Assembly: GCF_954871325.1 (NCBI RefSeq)
Contig: NC_088775.1
Span: forward strand, 5,257,475-5,321,474
Origin: Gordionus sp. m RMFG-2023
Taxonomy: Eukaryota; Nematomorpha; Gordioida; Chordodea; Parachordodidae
Direction: 5' to 3'
Length of the DNA stretch: 64,000 nt
Below the pieces are notes generated by a model, which was given only the letters and a program-made list of their open reading frames with translations, made no database searches and was not told the DNA's origin. Below, in pieces: positions 22,561 through 34,649 of the stretch (positions are counted from its first letter, which is position 1; the number at the start of each line of letters is the position of its first letter). A program made the position numbers and the translations under genes.

Positions 22561-22867
22561 GAAGCAACACCATCATATTTATGATTTTAATTATGAATAT
22601 TATTTATTAAAATTTTACCATCATTTTAGTTAATATATTGTTTATTTGTAAAATGGATGGTAATTTATTTTTGTTCCATTCTATCAAACTAAAGGGATAT
22701 TATAATTAAATTAATATAATAAATGCAACTAATAAATGAAAAATTGATTATTTAGATATCTTGCATACTAAATTATAGAAAATATATTTAGATCAGAACA
22801 AACAAATATTGTAAAATTATGATATTAAGAAACTAATTAGAATTCATTATCAATTTGTAAAGTAAAG

Positions 22868-23130
22868 TTTTTGAAGAATATTTGAATGTTACGAGTTCAA
22901 TTTTATTTAATTTAGAATAAATCAAAGTTACGAGTTTAATTTTATTTAATTTATTTTAAAATTTTACATCTATTTTAAACCTAAAAAATCATACTTATAT
23001 AACAATTTACATATTAATATAATAATTTTTATAAAAAAAATCAATCTTCACAATTTATAAAAAAAAATCAATTTATATAAACATATAAAAAAAACAATTT
23101 AAAGGTTAGTTTTAATCGGTCATATCAATA
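22868..23130 (-). repeat. LTR (3' relative to the element) of a Ty3/Gypsy fossil
   Basis: It is a near-identical direct repeat of 26,921-27,177. On the minus strand it begins TGATATGACCGATT after a purine-rich tract (AAAGGGTGGAATA). TAAAG precedes it (22,863-22,867) and also follows the far LTR (27,178-27,182), a candidate 5-bp target duplication. Confidence 0.85.
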
Positions 23131-26100
23131 TTCCACCCTTTAAAAAATGATCTCCACTCAGGTTTATCTTGCATGTGAATCTTATCTGCAGTCAAGGTTT
23201 CTTGATAGTTTTATTGTCATCATTAGTATATTTCATTAACTTTTGCTATTGAAAGTTTATTTAAAAGAAAAATATTTTATTATATATATTTTTTTAGTCT
23301 TTATTTTATTATAAAATTATCAAATTTTTTGGGCAAAATTATATTCCTGCTTGGTCTTTGACTAACAAGACTCTGTTCTTGTATTCCTAAATTTTGATCA
23401 TCATTTCTTCTAAAACTTACAGTAAAAGGTATTGCATTTTCAGTATTTGTTTTCAAATGTGTCGTTTCATCAAGAGGTGTGCTACTCGTAGACCTTTTTT
23501 TAATCTGGTCTAAATGTCTTCTAATAATTTTGTTTCCTGTATCCACTTCAAATATTAAATTCCCATTTTTACGTTTTACAGCTGGTTTCCCATGGATTTT
23601 GTGCATTATGAGGATTGTCGGCATATTTATTACATGTATCACGGCATCTCACCTCCTGATCTATTTCAGCGTTTAGACCAGGCCACCACAAATAATCTCT
23701 TGCCAACAATTTCGTTTTCCCAGCACCAAGAGGCCCTTTGTGTAATTCCTGTAATATCTCCTTTCTCATATTTTTCGGTATAATGATCCTATTCTCTTTA
23801 AAAAGACAATCTTTAATTAAGCACAGTTCCATTTCCATATTTTTATATATTTTATTCTTTATCTGTTCATGATTCTTTATATTATTAATTACCTCCATTA
23901 ATTCGATATCAAAACTAGTTTCTTGAACTATTCTTTTATATTTATTGGTAAGTCCCAAAATTTGTCATCAATTATTTCATCATCTATCTCTTGTACCATT
24001 TTTTCTGTGTTCATTTGGGGTAATCTTGACAAACAATCCGGTACTATATTTCGTTTCCCGGGTCTATGAATTATCGTAAAGTCATAAGCTCCCATAGCCA
24101 AACTCCATTTTTGAAGTCGCATTGATATGGATGAATTATCATTGAGTCTCTTCGTAAATATATAAACGAGTGGCTTGTGATCTGTGATTATTGAAAATCT
24201 CGTACCAATTAAATATTCTTGAAACTTATTTATCGAGTATATAACAGATAAAGCTTCCTTCTCTATATAAGTGTAATTAAACTCTGATTTAAATAAAGCT
24301 CTTGACGCGAAAGCAATGGGTTTCTCTTTGCCATCACCTTCAATATGAAATAAGACTGCGCCTAGACCTTTCTTTGAATCATCAGTTGCAACGTCTATTG
24401 GTAGATCCGGATTATAAAAATTTAACGTAGGCGAAGTACTTATCAGTTTTTTTAGGTCCGAGAAGCTTTCTTGATGTGTACTATCCCATAACCATTTGTC
24501 TTTATTAACCTTTTTGTATAAAGGATCAGCTATGTCCGCAAAATTACATAATTTTTGATAATTGCTCGCCATCCGCCAAAAAGTTGTCAATTCATCTTTT
24601 GTCTTCGGTTCCGGCATGTTAGAAATAGCTTTTATCTTATCATCGTTGATATGTACATGTTTGTCTATATCATGTCCCAAAAAGCGTATTTTATCTTGCA
24701 GGAATAAACTTTTGTCGAAATTGGAGGTTAATCCATACTTGATGACTTTTCGAATAATTTTTTAATGTTCTCTAAATGTATCTCATCGTTATCACCTGTA
24801 ATTAACAAGTCGTCAATGTAGAATATAACATCTTTTAAATCTCCAAAAATGTTACCCATAGTTTGTTGGAATATTGCCGACGAAGTTTTTAAACCAAACG
24901 TCAGTCTCCTAAACCTATAACAGCCCTTATTATTGTAAGAGAATCTCTTGATTCTTTGTGTATAGGTATTTGGAGAAACGCGTTTTTTAAAATCTATCTT
25001 GGTAAATTTCTTACCTTTAGATAATTTTGCCATTAAATCATTAATGCGTGATATAGGGTACTTGAAATCTTGTAAAGCAGGGTTGATAGTATTTTTGAAG
25101 TCGGCACAGAGCCGAAGTGAGCCATCGCTCTTATAAACGGGAGTGAGAGCACTATCCCATCTAACATCTTCAACAGGTTCAATAACTTTATCTTTTATCC
25201 ACTTTTGTAGTTCTTTTGTTATCAAATCAATTCTAGAATATGGTATACGCCTTGGCGGTATGATTTTCGGTGTGGCATCGTGTTTTAAACGTAATTTGAC
25301 ATAGCTGCGAAGCATTGGTTTTTTGTTAAGTTTAAAATTGCATTGCTTAATTAATTCTTGTATAGTATTATCAAAATCATCCTCGACCATATTCACAAAT
25401 TTATCTAGTATATTCCCAAAAACTGTTATCCAGGTCCTTCCTAACAGTGCAAACTTATCACTCTGGACTACATAAGCAGTTAAGATTTGACTTTTGTCCT
25501 CGAATTTTGCCTTGACTTTGGTAGTACCTAATACATTTATTGTGTTTCCATCATATCCAGTTAATTTAATATCTGATTTATTTAAGATTTTTACTCCAAT
25601 CTTCGCGATATGAATCGGTAGGATACTATATCTTGAGCCGGTATCAATCTGCATCAAAATAGGCATGTCGTTCAAATTTACCGTAACCTTATATGCATCG
25701 TTAGCTGTGTAATTATTATCGGTATCCATATTGTTTATGTCTAAATTGTATAAATTATATTCTTTTCTTTCTAGTTTGTCATTATCATCTTCTTTTATCT
25801 CTTCTATATTTACAGTGTTTACTTTATTTGCATATCGGGATTGATTATTATCGTTGTTATGATATTTACAATTGCATACTTAATTTCTTCCTTGATTTCC
25901 AATATTATGATTATCGTTATGTCTTTGAATAAATTTTGAATCGTTATAATGTCTGTTATATCTGTAATTATAATCATTATTAAACCTATAATTTTTATAG
26001 TTATTGTTATTATAACTAGCTCTATTATATCTCGAAGAATTATTGTACGATCCTGGATAGTTTGCTCTGACATTGTTGTAATAATTGGCGTTAGATATCT

Positions 26101-26920
26101 AGGGTTGTGATTATTTCCTTGATATCTGGGGTTATATATATTTCCTTGATAATTATTTCTTTGAAAGTCATGGCCTCTTGTTGTCCATCGTTGTCTGTTA
26201 ACGTAATTAGATAGTAAATTTTGTCGTTCGTCCTGGTCTCCATATCTCACCAATTGTTTATTTTCTTCTGTTTTCCTGCCTCTTTGCCTTTCTACATGTT
26301 TCACGGTTGTATCATCTTCTGTTTTTTCGTTTGAAGAAATATTTTCAACTTTAGCAATTATATTTTCTTTCAATTCTTACCCTTCAAAATCATCTCTTAA
26401 AGTAAGAACTTCTGCTAATGTATTGTTTTATTTTAACGTAATTTTCTGCCTAATATTTTTGCTGATTGATGAAATTTTTACTTTTTCAATAACTCTACTA
26501 TCACTTAGCAAACATTCATTTTTTAAAATGCAAAATCTACTTACCAATTGATGTAACTTTCGTTTTTACCTTGTACAGCTGCGTTAAATAATAATAAGTT
26601 GAAACTTATAGATTTCCTCGGGTGTAACCTTAATTTTTCAATCAATATCGATGGATTGATGAAGTCGGTAAGTGAACATATCGATTTGAGCTTGATATAT
26701 ACCTCATCTGGTAGTCTTCTTGTAAAGGAACCTACTTTTTCGATGTCCGAGATCTGAGTGTCCTTGAAGATGTCTTCGAATCTACTCAAAAAAAGATCGC
26801 CATTGCCTGAGTATATTGGAAATTCAATATTTATGTTAACATTATTATTGGGAATCTGTTTCATATTTATTTATTTATTTACGATTTCCTCGAATATGTA
26901 GCGGAACTGCCACCATAAAG

Positions 26921-27177
26921 TTTTCTAAGAATATTTGAATGTTACGAGTTCAATTTTATTTAATTTAGAATAAATCAAAGTTACGAGTTTAATTTAATTT
27001 ATTTTAAAATTTTACATCTATTTTAAAACTAAAAAATCATACTTATATAACAATTTACATATAAACATAATAATTTTTATAAAAAAATCAATCTTCACAA
27101 TTTATAAAAAAAAATCAAATTATATAAACATATAAAAAAAACAATTTAAAGATTAGTATTAATCGGTCATATCAACA
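26921..27177 (-). repeat. LTR (5' relative to the element) of the Ty3/Gypsy fossil
   Basis: Direct repeat of 22,868-23,130. Just inside it on the minus strand, TGGTGGCAGTTCCGC follows the LTR and may be the primer-binding region. Confidence 0.85.
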
Positions 27178-27182
27178 TAAAG

Positions 27183-27920
27183 CTATATCTGTAAATTATT
27201 TGTTTAAAAATTTACTATTTCTCATATCTAAAAAATTAAAAAAACAGATTTGAACAATTTTGCAAATACTTGCATTTCAAGACAACAAAAAATACTTTTT
27301 TCATAATAAAGCCTTTAACTACTTATGCTTTAAAATATATTCAAGTGCCAGAATATTACAAATAATATATAGAATCAAAACTTTATATTGGACATTTTTA
27401 AATTTATATGGGAATAATGACCTTTCTATCAAAATGCTCATATTCCGGGTCCCTGATTGTATATGAACTATTAATTAAAACTTTTATTCCTCTTTTATTG
27501 TATTACTATGTATTTGGTGGTATCTTAATGAATTTTATCTACTATAATATAATCGTTAGAAATTAATATTTAAAAATCGTACCAATATTAAAGTTTTAAA
27601 AACATCCAAATTCTCATTGAAGAAATTATTTTTAAGATAATTAAATATATTTTTGTTTATATTAATTAGGTAGTGGTAGTGGTAGTGAAATCGAAGGTAT
27701 ACTTGTTATTTAATTAAAGAAAATTTTAAAAATTGAATATTTTTCTTTATATAATTTTGTAAATTATGTTTATTCGAATATGATTCTGATAATGAACGAT
27801 AATATATATAAATATTATTATTATGCTCTTAATTTATTACTATATAATTGTTATCATATCTAAATAAATTTATTTTCTATACATATTTTTAAATAATAAT
27901 TTTTTATATTCTAATTGATG
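27183..27920. other. AT-rich stretch, no gene seen
   Basis: Only short low-complexity frames occur here. A GTAGTGGTAGTG trinucleotide-like run lies near 27,672. Confidence 0.5.
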
Positions 27921-27923
27921 TAA

Positions 27924-28272
27924 GGCCATTTTCAGAAAATTTTAGAAAAAACGTTTTTTACAAAGCGGTTTTTGGGTAATGTTGCCAACTATATTTTTCC
28001 TATTTTCAAAATAAAGAATACTAATTTGTCTAATTAATTTTTTCTTATATAAATATAATATTTAACAATCCGAACCCGCATTTCAAGCCATTTAATCGTT
28101 ATTAAAATCAAGCCAGTTTATTTTATTTTCGATTAAAAAAATGAGGATCATGATTGTTTTTAAAAAAATACTATATTATATAACTTAGTATCCATTGTTT
28201 GGAAATAAAAAAAAATTGCTGGTAACATTGTCCAAAAACTGCTTTGAAAAAACGCTCTGTTTGGAAATGGCC
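27924..28272. mobile_element. PIF/Harbinger-type MITE, 349 bp
   Basis: Terminal inverted repeats of about 80 bp begin GGCCATTTTCAGAAAA at the left and are mirrored at the right (TTTGGAAATGGCC). They share AAACGTTTTTT, CAAAGCGGTTTTTGG and AATGTTGCCA-like blocks. TAA flanks both ends (27,921-27,923 and 28,273-28,275). A 3-bp TWA duplication with GGCC ends is the hallmark of Harbinger (Tourist-like) MITEs. No coding capacity. Confidence 0.82.
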
Positions 28273-28275
28273 TAA

Positions 28276-30540
28276 TAGTTGAAGAAACTTTAAAAGATTT
28301 TAAAAATCGAAACAATATTACATTTTTTGAACATTCAAATTTTGACTGAATAAAAATATTTTAGCGTTTTTTTTTAAGATAATCAAATAAATTTATTTAT
28401 TTATAAATCAGATGATGGAATTAAAGATATACTTTTTATTTATATAATTTAAAAAATTGGAGTAAAATAACAATCATAATGGGTTTAAATGATTAGCAAA
28501 TATTTCGTGATTAAACTGAACTAAACACTTAATTAATTCTTATTACATTTTTGTTACACTATAATGAGTATCTGAATTAGTTTTAACTGGATATAACCCT
28601 TTTTTAAATACGCTTTTTATTACATTTTAATCAATATAATAGTGAGAGATATAAAATCGAACCCAATATTAATTATTATGACTCTAACAGATAACATTTC
28701 AGATTTAATAATGAAAAATAAAAAGTTTGTATAATTGATAAGAATAAGAAAATAATGTTTTAATTATAATATCATAAATAATTCCTTATCAAACATTTTA
28801 TACTGCCATTAATTTTTATCCTAGAAATGATAGTTTTACAAGTTGATAAAATTATTCTTTCAAAAAATATTTACTTATTATATTTCAAGTAGAAGGATTA
28901 AAAAGTAAAAAATATTGTTTAAGAATGAATATCAAAAATAGAAAATGCTGCCAATAATTTATAATTTTTATGTAGCAAATGTTTTGCATTAAAATATAGA
29001 TCATTGGCCTGCCTGTAAAAATCTAGATGGTCTTACCTAATCCCAGCCCTTAATCTAGGCCTTGACCAAAAATTAGGTATAGATCAGGCTGGGGTTTATT
29101 TTAATTTACTATGGGATTGTACAAGCTAAAATTTAAATAAAAATGTATATCTAAATATAAAATATAATTTCTATTATAGATTAGTTACTAATTTATTGAA
29201 TTAAATTCATTTGTCAAATCAAAACATGACAAACTAATTAAAAATTTTTGTGCTCGAATGAAATAGTTTTATATTTAAAATTCAATGTTCAAATTATACA
29301 AGTATACAAATAATTTTTTGAAATTCGAAACATTGTTCACACTGCCAGGTTGACCTGATAGCCATGCGTTCTATATATCAGTATACAAATAAATGATGGT
29401 ATTTATCAACACCATTTTATTTTATGTCTAAGAAAGTTAGCAAAGTGGCCTATTAACTGATCAATATTTCTATAATTCGGTGTGCCAGATATTTTACAGA
29501 CCAAAGATGATTCTGAATTACAGTATTTGTTAATATTACTAAAGGTTTCTCCCAGAACAATTGATGGCCCATGTTAAGTCAAGTTACTCTTAAAGTCAGA
29601 GGTTTATCGGGAATTCAAAGATAGATACTCTCACTGCATGAATTATGCAATAAAAATAACAGTAGAATCAACATTTGCTTGATTCAGATCAGACGTACAA
29701 ATTTTTATATTAGTATTAAGAAATTATCGTACCTTATTTGGCGGTAATTTTAATTGCGATTTTATAATACTTTATTACCAGCTGAAATATTAGTAAATCT
29801 AATTTAAACATAAACATGCCAAAAGAGGAATAGTATATAGAACAGGAATACTATCTGGAATATGCAAAATAATCAAATCGATTGAAATACGTCTTAGTAA
29901 GATCATTGTTTAGACAAAAGAGATTCTAATTTATTCAGGATCAAAGAACTAATGCCATCCGTAGAATTAAATACCAAACCCACAAAAGGATCATTAGCAA
30001 GACATGACATCTAGTAAAGGCTAGACGTCATCGACAGAAATAAAAAGTACGTCAAAAAATATGAAGAATCACAACTATTAAGAGATTATCCCATGCATCA
30101 GACTGAAAGAGACGCAGCTTGAGCATATCCCATAAAATTCTGACAATAATATAACTCTCCCGATCTCATTGGTAGATTGGGGGCATAAAGATCTTCGGAG
30201 TATTATGCACGCTATACTTGATTGTGATAAAATAATATTTAATGAATTTGCAGTTTTTCCTAGTTTAATTAAAGGATAAATTGCGCATTGCCAATTGGAG
30301 AAAAGTTTTTATAAATTTAAAAAAGAAAGAAAAGGAATAAAACATTTTATTTATAAGCAATACGCGAAATATATAAGGAAACAAAGATAATATTAAATTT
30401 TTTACAAAAAAATTAATATATTTAGACAATATATATCATATATTATCACTGTTTTATATTTTTTTTTAAATTGTATTGTATTAATCTATTGAAAGGTTTT
30501 ATGATTTAAATTGATTCAAATTACTTGACAATTTAGTTAA
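28276..30540. other. AT-rich stretch with degenerate, less AT-rich block
   Basis: A short imperfect inverted repeat (CTAATCCCAGCCC near 29,040 against CAGGCTGGGG near 29,085) may be a MITE relic. From about 29,480 to 30,240 base composition is more mixed, as in a decayed coding region, but no frame of useful length or recognisable motif survives. Confidence 0.4.
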
Positions 30541-30547
30541 TGTGCAT

Positions 30548-30870
30548 CGCTCATAGGCGTAGCCAGAAGAGGGGCGAGAAAAAATGCTCCCCCCTCATTT
30601 CAGAAATACATATTTTGTGAATATCATTTTAATTACCCATTTCTTGTAACCAATTTCGTACATTTTGAATAATGAAAAATAAGTTCTTTTTATTAAAATC
30701 AACCTTCTATCCTATAAAAATATTTTCTAGCTATATATAGGCTAAGGAAACCATGCCGAAGGCAGGGCATAAACTGGCCAGAGGACCACCAAAGGGGAGA
30801 TTGTGTGGGGGGGGGGTAGTAAAGCACTCAGAAGTTTATTACCCCCCCCCTCCTTCCGGAAAATCTTGGA
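30548..30870. repeat. hAT-like end and G/C homopolymer inverted repeat
   Basis: TAGGCGTAGCCAGAAGAGGGGCG near 30,556 resembles the very common hAT end CAGGGGCGTAGCCAG. At 30,807-30,856 a run GGGGGGGTAGTAAA is mirrored by TTATTACCCCCCCC, forming a strong hairpin. The short frames on both strands here are products of this hairpin, not genes. Confidence 0.45.
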
Positions 30871-32121
30871 TAGGCCTATGCCATTTCCCCTGAGTGAAAC
30901 AACAAATAATATTTGTATTGCCAATATTTACCTACGATTTATAAATACGTGTTGCCTGATTTCCAATATTAGCAGTAACATATAGTATATTACGTATTTT
31001 ATTTGTCTAGTTATATAATATACATCAATTTTATTAACCTTAAAATTATATTTTATTTATTATAAAGCTCCAAAAGAACTTAAAGATGGTAAGATTTGTA
31101 AATTTATTTTATTTAAGGTTTTGTCTACTTATTTGTCATAGCTTACAAGCCACCCTTAAAAATTTATGTTTAAAAATAAACGTGTAAAATTATATACTAG
31201 TTTTTTCCCAAATCAAATTACGATACTTTTTATGTGTTTTGGTATTTTTTATAATTTATATTGCTTTTCATCAATAAAATAGTCTATTTAATATTTATTT
31301 ATTTTTTAAACATAGATTTTTTTTTATGAATTATTTAAAGCATAAAACATATAAATAAATTGTTCAAATAATTGTAACCACTACTTATTAAAAACTAAGT
31401 TTCAGAGACTAAAAATAGATGTCGCATCTGCTTGCATCATTCTATAAAATTCTTATGACAATATCTACATTCTAAAACTCAATTGCAACAAAATCTTACG
31501 AAATAAAATGGGAAATTAAGAATGATTTATATTAATGCACCCAAAAAATCTTCTTCGTAGATTTCAATTGATACCCTTCTGAATATATTTCTTTTAAAAA
31601 AAGTTTTAATCCTCAACCATACCCCAACCTAGACTCGAGTATTAAGAATTATGGCTATTTTATCTTTTCATTAATTATTTAATTACAATATCGAATTATT
31701 CCATTTTTTTAAACATGCCTGACCTCTTAAGGCCTAAATTTGTTCATCAATGTTTAAATAATGTAAGGTATAACAATAATAAAAACACCATTTCATAAAT
31801 TAGGTTTCTGAGAAATTGATAAAAAAAAATCTGAAAATATCAAATATTTTATACTTACCAAAATCGTTTGATATTTTAAAGAAAATTGATAAAATCAATA
31901 AAAATTTTCAATTCTGATTAAAGAAATAAATCTAAAGGGTTAAGTTTCTGAGCGAGTGAATAAAAGTCCCCCACATAATAAAATAATTTATCAAGTGTCA
32001 TTGAGTTTACATTTAATTCACGAAATGAGAGTTTTGCGCTCCATCTAGTTCCCCCCTCCCCCATCTCATAACTTCTATTTCATTAACAATGTTCAAACTT
32101 AACCACATATATGGTCCAACT
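30871..32121. other. AT-rich stretch, no gene seen
   Basis: No motif or frame could be supported. A pyrimidine run (CCCCCCTCCCCC) lies near 32,050. Confidence 0.5.
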
Positions 32122-32316
32122 TAATGTTATTAAACGGCTTGGTTTGAGCCGATTTTTAAAAACGACTAACTCAATATCTTGAAAAATATTGCCGAACCAA
32201 CAAGTATTCGCTTATAGATGTCCAAACCATTCTGTTACCTATATGCCTGCGTAATATTTTTCTGGATACAATATTGAGTTAGCCGATCACTCAAATTGAG
32301 CCATTTAAAAACACTA
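32122..32316. mobile_element. hAT MITE of the TAGTGTTG family, 195 bp
   Basis: It starts TAATGTTATTAAACGGCTT and ends TTTAAAAACACTA. GTCCAACT flanks it on both sides (32,114-32,121 and 32,317-32,324), an exact 8-bp duplication that independently confirms the family ends set at 12,760-12,982. Confidence 0.88.
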
Positions 32317-32924
32317 GTCCAACTAAATATTATTTTTCATTATTTCTTAGATTTTCTAACTAAAAATATTCGATCTTAAAATATATTATAAAATGGCCCT
32401 GACGCATAAAGAAATTTATTCCTACAATTTTCATTAAATTCCGGAATTTTGCCAATTTTTTTTTTTTCAAGTTTAAATCGCAACCTGAAAGATTTTTTTA
32501 AAAATATTTCGAAATTATAATATTAATCGTTAATATTTATTCCTTTTTTATTAGGTTACTTGATAGATTGAAAGTTGGATGAAATTGAAGATATTAAAGT
32601 AAAAAAAATTATTTATTTTATTAAAACCATTTAGGAAAATATAAGTTTGGTAGGGTTTTAAAAAATAAATTTCTGAGGAAAAATTATTTTTTTTTATTTT
32701 CGATTCAAATTTTAGTTAAAATTTTCCAATAATTTTTTTGTAAAAAAAATTTTTTATATAAGTAAATATTTTATAATTTTTTTATGCATATAAAAATTGT
32801 TATAAAGATGAAATCTCGAATTTTTTTCAGGCACCAGGATCTAACTATTTTGTGATTTAATTTGTTAAATATAAGAAACATGTAAAGATAAATTGTAAAA
32901 TCTAGCCATCAAGATCTTCAAATC

Positions 32925-33112
32925 TAGTAAACGGCTCTATATAAGTCGATTAAAAACGGGTAACTAAATATTTTAGCCAGAAAAATATTGTCTAACAAGG
33001 AGATTTTTTTTGTAGATGTTAACCATTCTGTCATCTGTTAGCAGACTTGCGTAATATTTTTCTGGATAAAATATTAAATTAGCCGTTTTAAAAAATCGGC
33101 TCAAACCTACTA
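32925..33112. mobile_element. hAT MITE of the TAGTGTTG family, decayed
   Basis: GTAAACGGCTC, TTTTAGCCAGAAAAATATTG and, at the far end, TAGCCGTTTTAAAAAATCGG match the family's inverted arms. The ends are eroded. Confidence 0.7.
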
Positions 33113-33902
33113 ACTTTTTAAATCTAAAATATTAATTATATTATATAATATTGAAATCGAAATCGAATTTTAATAAAAAATATTACTTGATAAAAGAACT
33201 GTAGGATAGTGAAAGTGATTGATATCCCATTTAAAATTTTTATTGTAAATATACTTTTATTTTATATTTAATAGAATAAATGCAAAAGAGAAGAAATAAC
33301 ATATCCATCATGATTTAATATTGTTTAAATTTATAACCATACAACTTTATTTCAACAAGGAGTATACCTATATACGCTTTCGTGGATGTTTGCAATCCAT
33401 CTAGTTAATTAATTTTCTATAGTAAAATTTAATATATAGACTCTATAGCATCAACATTCGAAAAAATTCTCATTACTTATCAGGATGAAAATATCTCCGA
33501 AAATTTAAAAATAATAACCTTTTCTAATAAAACAATTGTAGTAAGTGTATATCTAATAAATGTACCATAAAGCATATATTTAAAAATGAGATTTATCACA
33601 TTTTTGTGACAACCTTTAAATAGTTACATATTCCGAGAGTAGTTATAAACATAGTGCCTAACCAAACATCTAGAACCGAACCTATATAATCAATATTTTT
33701 TTAATGAACCGCAACTGTATCTTTTAAAAAAAAATACATAAAGAAACCAAATCTTTATAAACCTCTAACAGGTTCATGCGGGGTTTTATTTTATAAATAT
33801 TAAATAAATTAATATAAAAAATGACATATTATCTTTTTTAAATTGTTAAAAATATTTATCTCCTATGCATTGTTTATATTGTTTTATTAATTATATAATA
33901 TT

Positions 33903-34098
33903 TTTAAAGGGTTCGATTTTTACCGATTTTTAAAAATGGTTAACTGAATATTTTAGCCAGAAATGTATTGCTTAGGCCTCGAATCTCGCTTAGAGATGTC
34001 CAATCCTTTGTGCCAACTATGACCAAAATTTTCAAGCTGCGTAATATTTTTCTGGAGCTAGCCGTATTTAAAAATCGACTCAAATCGAGCAGCTGTTT
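33903..34098. mobile_element. hAT MITE of the TAGTGTTG family, decayed
   Basis: TTTTTACCGATTTTTAAAAA, TTTTAGCCAGAAATGTATTG and the mirrored CTAGCCGTATTTAAAAATCG mark the copy. Confidence 0.7.
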
Positions 34099-34455
34099 AG
34101 CAAATTTTATGTAATCTACTTACTATTTTAATGCTAATAATTTATAACTAAAAAGGGAAAGAAATTTTAAAAAAAGAAACTAATAAGGTGATTTCTATTT
34201 TTCTTTCTTAAACATCTGACAATTTATGGATTACCTTCATATTAAGGAAGATAAATCTAAAGAATGACACATTATGTGCATATCTATATCTTAATACGCA
34301 ATACTCTATGGCAACTTGGCCATTAATTGGTGACTGTATGTACGTATGCAGGAATTCGTTTGGGGTTGGGGGGGGGGGGTGGAATAATTAATTTTTTTTA
34401 GCATTATTCAAGGAGTTATTGAAGAATATATTAAGTTACAAAAATTTATTAGGAC

Positions 34456-34644
34456 TAACGTTGTTAAACCGCCATATTAAGATTTTAGCCAAAATTTTTT
34501 TTCCTCGAGATTTGGCAAATAGAGATCCAAACCTTTTTGTTATATATTATCAAAATCTCCAGGCTTATATAATATTAGTTTGGTCAAAATCTTATTCGGG
34601 CCGTATTTAAAATTCGACCCTAATCAGGCCGTTTAACAAAATTA
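34456..34644. mobile_element. hAT MITE related to the TAGTGTTG family
   Basis: It starts TAACGTTGTTAAACCG and ends GGCCGTTTAACAAAATTA. The interior diverges from the main subfamily. The frame at 34,419-34,610 falls within it and is not a gene. Confidence 0.65.
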
Positions 34645-34649
34645 GTAGT

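Larger units (their letters stand above)
22868..27177 (-). mobile_element. Ty3/Gypsy LTR retrotransposon fossil with two LTRs
   Basis: Two LTRs of about 260 bp enclose gag-like and pol regions on the minus strand. Reading from 26.9 kb downward: gag-like (26,541-26,864), an Asn/Arg/Tyr-rich nucleocapsid-like region (25,819-26,373), aspartic protease with QIDTGSRYSILP then reverse transcriptase with the YIDD active site (24,728-25,729), RT connection and RNase H with DDSKKGLGAVLFH (23,928-24,680), the integrase zinc-binding region (23,569-23,958) and the integrase C-terminal part (23,301-23,642). At about 4.3 kb it is shorter than an intact member and has several breaks, so it is inactive. The LTRs differ at few positions, suggesting moderate rather than great age. 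Order protease-RT-RNaseH-integrase places it in Ty3/Gypsy. Confidence 0.92.

Noticed and set aside
30742-30985. Overlapping frames on both strands at a G/C-run
   Set aside because: They arise from the poly-G / poly-C hairpin; no conserved motif.
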